From: Bryobacterales bacterium
GTDB taxonomy: Bacteria > Acidobacteriota > Terriglobia > Bryobacterales > Bryobacteraceae
Direction: 5' to 3'
NCBI GenBank assembly: GCA_019261985.1
Contig: JAFAQY010000084.1
Span: forward strand, 17,772 to 81,771
Length of the DNA: 64,000 nucleotides
The position numbers were made by a program, and so were the translations under genes. The stretch's first letter is position 1; every line of letters starts with the position of its first letter. This document shows positions 53,689 to 61,700 of the stretch, piece after piece. The notes below the pieces were generated by a model. It had not been told where the DNA came from, did no database searches, and worked only from the letters and a program-made list of their open reading frames with translations.

Positions 53689-54333
53689 TCAGGCCGTTAA
53701 CTGAAGCGCTGGCGTTCCGGCCGGTAACAAGCCGCCGAATGCGGCGCCCGGGGACGGTGCCCGGTTTCCATGGCGGCGAAGGATTCTTAATAAAGCCCAG
53801 GCGCATTTCGGGTCGTAATCTGCGCCGGATCCGGCAAGGATTACGTCCGCCGCCGTTTCTGCGCTGAAGGCAGGACGATAAGATCGATGCGTGGTCATCG
53901 CATCGAACGCATCCGCTACGCGGATAACCCGCGCAGCCAATGGAATAACTTCGCCCGCGAGACCGTAAGGATATCCCGTTCCGTTATAATTTTCGTGATG
54001 CAGTTCCACCGCGTCGAGTATGCTTTCAAATCCGTGCGCGCGTTCCAGGATCCGCCGGCCGATTTGAGGATGCAGCTTAATCAGCCCGAATTCTTCGGCT
54101 GTCAGAGGTCCCGGTTTCAGCAACACGGCATCGGGAATTCCGATTTTGCCGACATCGTGCAGCCACGCCGCCAGCCGAATAGTTTCCGTCTCAGCCAGCG
54201 GAACATCGATCTCGCGCGCAATCGCCTCGGCATATTCCGCAACTCTGAGGCTATGACCCGCTGTGTACCCATCGCGCGCGTCCAATGCCTCCGCTAAGGC
54301 TTCGGCCAGCCCGAAGCTTGGATTCAGGATCAC
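53689..54333 (-). CDS. HD-GYP domain protein, probable cyclic-di-GMP phosphodiesterase
   Basis: A 214-residue protein that is little more than an HD-GYP domain: ARDGYTAGHSLRVAEYAEAIA, LAAWLHDVGKIGIPD (the HD metal ligands) and HHENYNGTGYPYGL (the HHExxNGxGYP signature; here NYNGTGYP). IRVADAFDAMTTHRSYRP completes the set. Such domains hydrolyse cyclic di-GMP to GMP or pGpG. There is no receiver or sensor domain, so activity would be constitutive or controlled by partners. It may tune the exopolysaccharide module in this window, but no physical link is shown. Confidence 0.93.
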   Translation of the reverse strand: MILNPSFGLAEALAEALDARDGYTAGHSLRVAEYAEAIAREIDVPLAETETIRLAAWLHDVGKIGIPDAVLLKPGPLTAEEFGLIKLHPQIGRRILERAHGFESILDAVELHHENYNGTGYPYGLAGEVIPLAARVIRVADAFDAMTTHRSYRPAFSAETAADVILAGSGADYDPKCAWALLRILRRHGNRAPSPGAAFGGLLPAGTPALQLTA

Positions 54334-54573
54334 TTCCGCAACCTCTCTCCAGCTAGGCTACGCACAACCGAACGCGGCGGCTTGTTGCAGAATCCTTTTC
54401 GATGCCGCTGCGTCCTGTGCGTTCCTAAAACAAAGATCGGCTACTGCGTGCCACGGCTTTAGGAAAAGACGCCTTCTAAAATCACCTATCTTTCAAACCA
54501 TCGGGAAAATAGGAATTAGAACGCAGTACCAGTGCGATGGTTCGGGGTTAGTACTACGGCCCCCGTAAAGTTT

Positions 54574-54714
54574 CTACTTGCGGGCGCCGCGCTGCGGGTT
54601 CTTGAGCTTCGATTGACGTATTTTGCGCGACTTGCGCTTCGGCTTGCTGATGATGAACGTGCCGCTACCCTGGTACTCGGCTTTGTACAGTTTTTCGTCT
54701 GCCATTTCCATCAT
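54574..54714 (-). CDS. Tiny basic protein of unknown function (46 residues)
   Basis: The frame from ATG 54714 to TAG 54574 encodes 46 residues beginning MMEMADEKLYKAEYQ and continuing GTFIISKPKRKSRKIRQSKLK, with the C-terminus NPQRGARK. It is strongly basic in its second half. A downstream in-frame ATG at 54705 (MADEKLY) may be the true start. The gene sits between the converging HD-GYP gene and the HELAH-protein gene, divergent from the latter by 56 bases, so it is not a shadow of either. The K/R-rich composition suggests nucleic-acid or ribosome binding, which is inference only. Confidence 0.55.
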   Translation of the reverse strand: MMEMADEKLYKAEYQGSGTFIISKPKRKSRKIRQSKLKNPQRGARK

Positions 54715-54770
54715 TCTAACAGCGTGTGGAACAGCGTGCCGCGAATGGTGCATGGTACGCTGTCGTTTTC

Positions 54771-55988
54771 ATGTTCCGGCGCATTCTGCTGGTCGCCGTA
54801 TTCGCCTCGGCCGCGCTAGCGCAATCCGTCAACGCTCTCTTCAATCAGGTCAATCCGATCCTGGAGGACCTCTCCAAAATCACGGGCTGGAAAGTCGAGC
54901 ACACCGTACCCGCTCAAATCCTCCCCAAAACCAGCTTCCGAAAATATATGGAAGATCGCCTGAAAGACAGCAACCCGCGCGAAATCCATGCCGAAGAACT
55001 GACGCTGAAGATGTTCGGTCTGGTGCCGCGCGATTTTAACCTGGCAGGCGAAACCGTGGATCTGATGAGCGAACAGGCAGCGGCATTTTACGATTATCAG
55101 AAAAAACGGCTGTTTGTTCTCGACTCCACTCCCGATGGCGACGAACAGCGCATGGCCCTGGTCCACGAGCTCGCGCATGCTCTTGCAGACCAGCATCATC
55201 CGCTCGGCAAATATATGAAGCAAGGCGATCCGGACGATGACGCTTCCACAGCCCGGCAGGCCGTCATGGAAGGTCAAGCGAACTGGCTGACGTGGGCGTA
55301 CATCGCCGTGCATGCGGGCGGCAAGCCCGAAATCCCGCCCCGGCTGCTGGATGAGATCGCGGCGTCCGCGGGGGCGAACGGGCCGGATTTTCCCGTTTAC
55401 ACCAATGCGCCCCTCTATATTCGCGAATCGCTGGTATTTCCATATAACCAGGGGACGCGATTTCAAGACGCTGTCTTCCATCAGTTCGGCAAAGAAGGCT
55501 TTGACGAAGTTTTTCTGCACCCGCCCCAGAGCACGCAACAGATCATTCACCCCGACGGGTACTTCGCGCGCCGCGCGCCGTCCATTCCCGATCCACCCGC
55601 GCTAGAGCCGTTGCTCGGCAAGGAGGCCAAGCAGTTCCATATCCTGACAGACGGAGCTCTGGGCGAGTTCGATTTTTCCGCATTGCTGCGGCAGTATGTG
55701 GGGGAGCGTGAAGGCCGCGAAGCAGCCGCGCATGTGCTCGGCGGGTCCTTCCGTCTTTATCAGAATAAGAAAGACAAACACGCGATTTTAGCCTACGCTT
55801 CGCGCTGGGACTCTCCCGAGGCAGCCAAAACCTATTTCGAACTTTACCGCCGCGTGCTTAAAGGCAAGTGGCAGAACATGGATATTTCCAGCGACACCGG
55901 ATCCATCCTGGCCGGCAACGGCGACAATGGCCGTTTTGAGGTACGTTTGATAGGATCTTCCGTCGAATCCTACGAGGGCATGAGGTAG
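54771..55988 (+). CDS. Secreted zinc-metallopeptidase-like protein (HELAH)
   Basis: A 405-residue exported protein (signal peptide MFRRILLVAVFASAALAQ). The zinc motif is LVHELAHALADQHH near residue 138, with a probable third ligand Glu in VMEGQANWLTWAY about 35 residues later. That spacing fits gluzincin-like enzymes, but the rest does not match a named peptidase family. The C-terminus (KDKHAILAYASRWDSPEAA) looks like a separate small domain. Start at 54771 is chosen over 54726. A thioredoxin-like gene follows after 12 bases. Confidence 0.83.
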   Translation: MFRRILLVAVFASAALAQSVNALFNQVNPILEDLSKITGWKVEHTVPAQILPKTSFRKYMEDRLKDSNPREIHAEELTLKMFGLVPRDFNLAGETVDLMSEQAAAFYDYQKKRLFVLDSTPDGDEQRMALVHELAHALADQHHPLGKYMKQGDPDDDASTARQAVMEGQANWLTWAYIAVHAGGKPEIPPRLLDEIAASAGANGPDFPVYTNAPLYIRESLVFPYNQGTRFQDAVFHQFGKEGFDEVFLHPPQSTQQIIHPDGYFARRAPSIPDPPALEPLLGKEAKQFHILTDGALGEFDFSALLRQYVGEREGREAAAHVLGGSFRLYQNKKDKHAILAYASRWDSPEAAKTYFELYRRVLKGKWQNMDISSDTGSILAGNGDNGRFEVRLIGSSVESYEGMR

Positions 55989-56000
55989 ACTATTAGTGCT

Positions 56001-56639
56001 ATGAAGCTCCTGACCAGGTTCGCCATTTTTGCCGCGCTCGGTGTTTCCGCCTTCGCTTCGGGCGCTGTGCCCCGCCACGCCCCGGAATTCGATTTCGTGG
56101 ACGCAAGCGGCAAGCACACCCTCCTATCGAGCTACAAGGGCAAGGTGGTGCTGATTCAGTTCTTGCTGACAACCTGCCCTCATTGTCAGGCTATGTCGCA
56201 GATGCTGACGAAGCTGCAGAGCGAGCTCGGCCCGCGCGGTTTCCAAGCTGTAGGCGTCGTCTATAACGATCCCGAGCCGGGCGGAAAGTACTCCAAAGCC
56301 GATATGGCAAAGGACTACCAGGCCGGTTATTCGAATAACGGCAAAGAGCGCATGCCTTTCGGCGCGCCTCTGAATTTCCCGATCTTCTACGCTCCCATGC
56401 AGACGATGCGCAACTTTATGGAGGCGTCCGTCATGGATCGCCTCATGTTCCCGCATGTTGTCATCGTTGATAAAAAGGGCGAGATAGTGAATGAGAGCAA
56501 GATGGAGGGTTCCGCGGAACTTCAGAGTGAGGCTTCTCTCCGGGAACTGATCGATAAGCTGCTCAAAGAAGGCGGCGCGCCGGCATCGTCGAAGGCTGCC
56601 CCTAAAAAAGCTGCGGCTGTCGCGACGACGACAAAGTAA
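56001..56639 (+). CDS. Secreted TlpA/thioredoxin-like redox protein
   Basis: A 212-residue exported protein. Signal MKLLTRFAIFAALGVSAFASG, then a redoxin fold: HAPEFDFVDASGKHTLLSSYKGKVVLIQFLL, the active-site CPHC in TTCPHCQAMSQML, and the cis-Pro region MFPHVVIVDKKGEIV. The C-terminal 20 residues are Ala/Lys-rich. It should reduce or oxidise disulfides outside the cytoplasm. It is 12 bases after the HELAH protein gene, so the two are likely to be expressed together. Confidence 0.9.
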   Translation: MKLLTRFAIFAALGVSAFASGAVPRHAPEFDFVDASGKHTLLSSYKGKVVLIQFLLTTCPHCQAMSQMLTKLQSELGPRGFQAVGVVYNDPEPGGKYSKADMAKDYQAGYSNNGKERMPFGAPLNFPIFYAPMQTMRNFMEASVMDRLMFPHVVIVDKKGEIVNESKMEGSAELQSEASLRELIDKLLKEGGAPASSKAAPKKAAAVATTTK

Positions 56640-56854
56640 CTGACTATTTCGCGCCGCCCGGGTTCAGCAAGTTTGCGCTCCCGCGAAAGGAAAGGCGCGC
56701 CGGGCTCCGGCACAGCAGCCAAGCGTGAACTCATGCGGCGCATGGAACGGATCGAGAGCCTGCCGCTCTATCCTAGCGCGCTTTTGCTGACCACCATCGA
56801 CCGGTTCCTCGCGTCGCGGATCGCTGCCCGAGTTGTAGCGGCTAAAGGAAAACC

Positions 56855-57113
56855 ATGGAACCGAATCTCAATCACGAACGCGGCAGGCGCACGCATTGCT
56901 GGACATGCTGCCAGCGGAGAAACTGAACGCCGTGCGAAGCTGGCTCGAAGTGATGGTGGAACCGTTGGCGCGGTCGGTGCCCTCGCTGCTGTGGAAGAGG
57001 AAGAGATCACGCCCGAAACGGCCGCCGCGCTCGACCCCGCACGTGCTTCACTCGCTCGCGGCGAGGGCATCCCGCATGAAGAGATCCTCCGCGAGTTCGG
57101 ACTGAAGCAGTGA
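56855..57113 (+). pseudogene. Decayed antitoxin gene (two frameshifts) of a RelE-type module
   Basis: ATG at 56855 behind AAAGGA opens MEPNLNHER; the next frame then reads RQAHALLDMLPAEKLNAVRSWLEVMVEPLARS, and a third frame continues EEEEITPETAAALDPARASL, then ARGEGIPHEEILREFGLKQ before TGA at 57111. Joined, this is a typical 85-residue antitoxin of the kind partnered with RelE, but two shifts (about 56876 and 56978) break it. Its stop overlaps the start of the RelE remnant (GTGA). The 215 bases between it and the redox gene hold no recognised gene. Confidence 0.75.
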
Positions 57114-57318
57114 GCGAGGAAGCCGCGCCGATGTCCGCGCGATCGAACGCGAGACCGCGATGCAGATTCTCCACTGCGTCGACCGGTACCGGGCCAACCG
57201 CATCGGCGACGCGAACACGCTCAAGCCGCCGCGGACTGGCTTCCGCCTCGGCTGTGGCGATTACCGGGTGTTCTTCGATCTCAAGGACGAGAATACCGTC
57301 GAGATTACCGGTACTGGG
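57110..57318 (+). pseudogene. Truncated, frameshifted RelE-family toxin
   Basis: GTG at 57110 starts MSEEAA; after a one-base shift near 57123 the frame reads DVRAIERETAMQILHCVDRY, then RANRIGDANTLKPPRTGFRLG and CGDYRVFFDLKDENTVEITG. The last part is the RelE/ParE fold core with the RLGCGDYRVFF signature. The gene stops matching at about 57318, where IS66 sequence follows without a stop. The C-terminal catalytic segment is absent, so no toxin activity is expected. Together with the antitoxin remnant it shows a dead type II module. Confidence 0.78.
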
Positions 57319-57319
57319 C

Positions 57320-57696
57320 CAACTACGGCGATATCTTCAGAAGAGCCGGCGGAGGTGCTGCCCAAGAGCGCGGCCGACCAAGCGGCGGTGTCCTATACGC
57401 TGAAGAACTGGAAGGCGCTCCCGTGCTACGCCCAAGACGGTGATCTGGAGGTCGACAATAACCGGACGGAACGCTCGCTGCGGGGCATAGCGGTGGGTCG
57501 CAAGAACTGGCTGTTTTCTGGCAGTGACAACGGAGGCCGGACCGCGGCCGTGCTGCGCAGCTTTGTGAGCTCTTGCGAATTAGCGAAGGTCGATCCGTTC
57601 GCCTGGTTCCGCGATGTCCTGAGCCGCATTGCGGATCACCCCATCACCAAGCTCGCCCAATTACTGCCGCACTGCTGGGCTGCCGCCCAGGCCTGA
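57320..57696 (+). mobile_element. IS66-family transposase C-terminal fragment, fused in frame to the RelE remnant
   Basis: From about residue 55 of the open frame that starts at 57160 the sequence is the C-terminus of an IS66 TnpC: EVLPKSAADQAAVSYTLKNW, DGDLEVDNNRTERSLRGIAV, GRKNWLFSGSDNGGRTAAVL and LAQLLPHCWAAAQA. Only the DDE Glu-containing end (NNRTERSLR) remains; the catalytic Asp residues, the helix-turn-helix and the small TnpA/TnpB genes are missing. The following 60 bases (to about 57760) resemble the usual sequence after IS66 TnpC. The fusion arose by deletion or imprecise excision and is inactive. Confidence 0.88.
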
Positions 57697-58112
57697 AACT
57701 CCTCACCTGCTGAAGCGTGCAGCGCCGCCGCTTCGGTGTTCACCGATGGATACCATTGAATCGCTTTCCCGCCGACGTGACCCACGGTGACCTCGACCCT
57801 TCACTGGAATCGCCGGGAGCAATCACGCGATGTCCTCCCTTCGCGATTCGCCGCCGCATACGGGTCCGAGTACTTGCTGGCTTCCTCGATACTTCCCCCC
57901 TGATCGAGAAACACCGCAGCCGCTCCGACAAATTGGGCATCCGCATCGCTCCCGCCGAACCCGTGTATCCGGCGCTAATGAATAAAATCTGCCCCCTCGG
58001 CGAAACTGCGAGCTTGGATTGAGCAAGGCTCGCATGGGTACTAGAGGTACTCCAGCCGGCGCGAACCTCAATACGTCGGAAAAAATCCTACCCATTTCCA
58101 TAAGAATTTCAC
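57697..58112 (+). other. Gene-poor stretch after the IS66 remnant
   Basis: About 420 bases with no supported gene. An open frame from 57717 to 58022 (101 codons) has no recognisable domain, starts inside the presumed IS66 right end and has an Arg/Pro-rich composition typical of chance frames. The last 40 bases become AT-rich and lead into the promoter at 58113. Confidence 0.6.
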
Positions 58113-58141
58113 TTGACGAGTCTACAAAAACCGAAGATACT
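58113..58141 (+). promoter_or_regulatory. Sigma-70-type promoter for the secreted-protein/RHS unit
   Basis: TTGACG (58113-58118) and GATACT (58136-58141) are separated by exactly 17 bases. The ATG at 58150 lies eight bases after the -10 box, so the transcript would begin at or next to the start codon (leaderless), unless translation starts further on. No Shine-Dalgarno sequence precedes that ATG. Confidence 0.6.
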
Positions 58142-58149
58142 GCCTGGAA

Positions 58150-58718
58150 ATGCAAATACATGTTGCCGCCGTAATTTCGATTACCGCGTTAATACAACTG
58201 CTAGTGGCGCAAAATCGAGGAGTAATTAATCCTCAGCGTGTCTCGCCCACAACAAATTACCACCGCGTCTGGGCGGTCACGCCGCTGGCGGGGACCGGCA
58301 AGGCCAATGACCCGGTCCGGCCGATGTTCATTCCGGCGCCATCACCGGCTATAAAAACCAGTCATCGCCGGTGGCCGCGGAACCGGACCGTTCCGGCATC
58401 CTCGGTTACCACATGCAGTTGAGCGACGATGGCAAATTCGCGCTCGTCGAATACGTCTTTGCGACCCCGGTCACGTTTCGCGCGGCAATGCAGCAGGAAG
58501 CCGCGGCCCGCGGACTCACAATAAATGCGGCGGCCACGCGGCCCGCGACGGCGGCCGGATTCGCCGCGGCAACCCCGGAGCAGATCGGGCTGGAAGCCGC
58601 CGTGCCCGGCCTGAAAATCTTCGAGCGCGGCAAGGCTACCGAAAGCGACATCCTGAACGAATTCCAAAAACATAAGAAGAATTTCGCATTTGGGACAGCT
58701 ATGGCGAGGCCGCAGTGA
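58150..58718 (+). pseudogene. Secreted protein of unknown function, interrupted by one frameshift, upstream of RHS
   Basis: The first frame (MQIHVAAVISITALIQLLVAQ, then HRVWAVTPLAG and VRPMFIP) has a signal-like start and runs into noise near 58337. A second frame takes over at the same place: ITGYKNQSSPVAAEPDRSG, ILGYHMQLSDDGKFALVEYV, TFRAAMQQEAAARG, up to FGTAMARPQ and TGA at 58718. One missing base at about 58335 would join them into one 190-residue protein. It may be a real mutation or a sequencing error. The last codons overlap the RHS start (GTGA), so the two genes were translationally coupled. The middle is Ala-rich; no domain was recognised. Confidence 0.7.
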
Positions 58719-61700
58719 AACAGAAACTACTGATTTCCACCACAGCGCTGCTATTCCTGTTCTTCTCAGGTCTACGGGCGTCCGACTCCTATACGACGCT
58801 TTACAGCGGCAGCCCGATTAGCACCGGGTCATGGGATAACGTCAGCTATAACGGTGAGATTGCAGGCACGATCGCCCTTCGGGGCGGTTACGACCTCACG
58901 GACGTGGAATGGGGCGACACGATGTTTATCTTCTCCGTCAACACGGTAACCGTCCAACAGTGGCAATGCATGTCGGCATGTTCCAGCTCCCCTGCTTTTG
59001 GTTGGGTCCAGTTGTCCTCCGTAACCGTCAGCATTCACGATGGCTCGGCGGTTCGCATGGTGGTAGAGGGTGTTGGGGGTGGTCTGAGTACCGGTGTTTA
59101 CGTTGATAACTTACTGGTGGTCTGGTCATGGCAGACGAGCGGGTCAAACACTGCCCAACCGCCTCCCATGGGGCACGTTGTCAACCTCGGATATTACAGC
59201 GGAAGCCGGGGCTTCTCTTGGTTCGCCTATGGTCCGTCCGATACCACTCCGCCCACCCCAGTCCCCGCCTCCAGCATCGCCGTGGCGAAATCTACCAACT
59301 ACGTCAACTTGCAATGGCCTCAAACGAGTGACGACCCCAATGGGACGGGCGTATATGAATACCTCATCTACCGGAACGGAGCCCTGATCGGCGTCGTCGG
59401 AACCTCCCAGTCGCTGTCGTTCACCGATGCAACCGTGGTTGCGAATACGACATACAGCTATACGTTAGCCGCATTCGACTATCATTTCAACGATGGGAGC
59501 ACGACCATCACGGTGACTACGACTCCCACTCTTGGCAAGGCTCCCTACCCATCCTCCACCCCGGACGGACGGCGCGTGGGGGTGCGGCCCACCGGCACGT
59601 ATTGGGGCGCGAGCGGCGAAAACATTGATGTCATGTCAGGCAACTTGAATTTCACCCTACCGCTGCTCAAAGCGCAAGGACGCGGCGGGTGGGGAGTGCC
59701 GTTCAACTTGATCTATAACTCCCAGAGCTGGTTCAAGGACCCGAACGGAGTCAGCTGGATTTATGGGCAAGACGTAGGCTATGGGTTTGGCTGGCGGCTG
59801 CTGGCGGGTTCGATTACCCCGCAACCGAATCCCAACGGAACGACGCTCGCATATTACTTGTACACGGACGCAACCGGGGCGGAATACCGCCTGGATCAAA
59901 ACTCCGGGAATATCTGGAGTTCGAAAGAATCCATTTATGTCTGGTTCGATGCCAACACGAACATGCTGCACTTTCGGGACGGCAGTTTTTGGAACTTCGC
60001 TTGTTTTTCAAGCGAATCCAACGATCAAGGAACCATGTACCCGACCTCGATGGAGGATGCGAACGGAAACGAAGTGCTCATCCGGTACCAGTCGGGCGCC
60101 AACCTGAACTGGCCGAACTCTAGCGCGCGGATCACCGACATCGAAGACGTCCGCGCGACGGCGTACTATCTGAACGGAAATTACGCGCAGCCCTATTACC
60201 ACACCTACGCGTTTACCTACAACAATGACTCGCCCCCACACCTAACCTCAATCGCCAACACGATCGGCACCGGGGAGACCTATACGTTTGCCTATGCCAG
60301 CCAGGCGCTCACGTCGCCTTTCGATGGCTCGCCCCACGGCACAGTGGCGCTGCTTCAGACCGCGACAGTTTCAAATATAGGAACATATCATCAGTTCACC
60401 TATTACAGCTCTGGGGAGCTCTGGACAATCTGGCTGCCCTACAAGGGCTATCTTCAGTACGCTTACGTTCCGCAAACTTATCCCAGTGGCAAAAGCTACC
60501 GGAATGTCCAGACACGAAACTTATCCAAGGATGGAGTGTCGGCAGTTTCGTACGGTCTGAACTGGGGCCCCGCGACCACGGATGTTCCGCCGTGGGGGTG
60601 GATCTGGGACTCCAGCGGCAAGGCACTGAAATTCTGGTACTTCAACACATCCGGTCCTTCGATGGGGCTGACGAACACATACGCCGGATACGACTGGCCG
60701 TCGTGGCTGCTGCGGACCGCGACTTACTATACCTGGACTCAAGACGCGACCGGCAATAGCTACATCTCGTCCGCGCAGACCAATGCCGATCAAGGCCAGT
60801 CCTATCAAGCGCAGAAGCAGACGAACCAAACAGTCGATATCTATGGCAATGTAACCCAAGTCGTGTACTACAACTGGGGCAATCTGAGCACGCCCTACCG
60901 CACCGACAACTTCACTTATTTGAACGCGTCCCAGTACACATCGCGCTACATCTTCAACCGCATGACCTCATCGCCGACCACCACGATTCAGTACGACCAG
61001 AGTCTTATGTCCTACCTTAGCGGCGTACGAGAATGGGACGGCTCGGTGCAGTATGTACAGTGGCGCGGGAACCCGACCACCGTGACGGGGCCGTCCGGGA
61101 CCACGCAGATCAGTTACGACATGACGGGAAACGCGACCTCCACGTCGGTGAACGGCGTCGCAACCAGCGTGAGCACAACCAGCGCGACCAACTATGCCGC
61201 GCCATCGCAGATGACGGTCGGAAGCCTTTCGCAAACCATGAGCTATACCTCATTCCTCGGCCTTACGAACGAAACCGGGCCGAACGGAGCCAGCGTCTCG
61301 CTGGGCTATGACGCGAATGCGCGTCCGACCTCCGCGACATCCCCGTTTGGCGCGGTCACGACCACGACGTACAACGACACGGCATCGCCGCCCACAATCG
61401 TAACCAGCATCAACGGGCGTTGGACTCGCCAAACCTTGGATGGACTAGGCCGGACGATCCTTACCGAAACCGGCTATGGCGGCACGACGGTGAGCCAGGC
61501 CGAGACAGTTTACGGGCCGTGCGGCTGCTCGCCAGTGGGCAAAATGATCAAACAAGCGGCGCCACACGCGCCGGGCGCAACGCCGGCGTATACCATCTAT
61601 ACCTACGACGGCATCGGGCGAACCATGAGCGTGGTTGCTCCCGACGGGGCTTCGACCACCACATATATTTATCAGGGCAACACTGTCACCGTAACCGATC

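Noticed and set aside
56673..57113. 146-residue protein as a single intact gene
   Set aside because: Only its last 45 residues match the antitoxin; the earlier part is out of frame with the antitoxin body, which continues in other frames.
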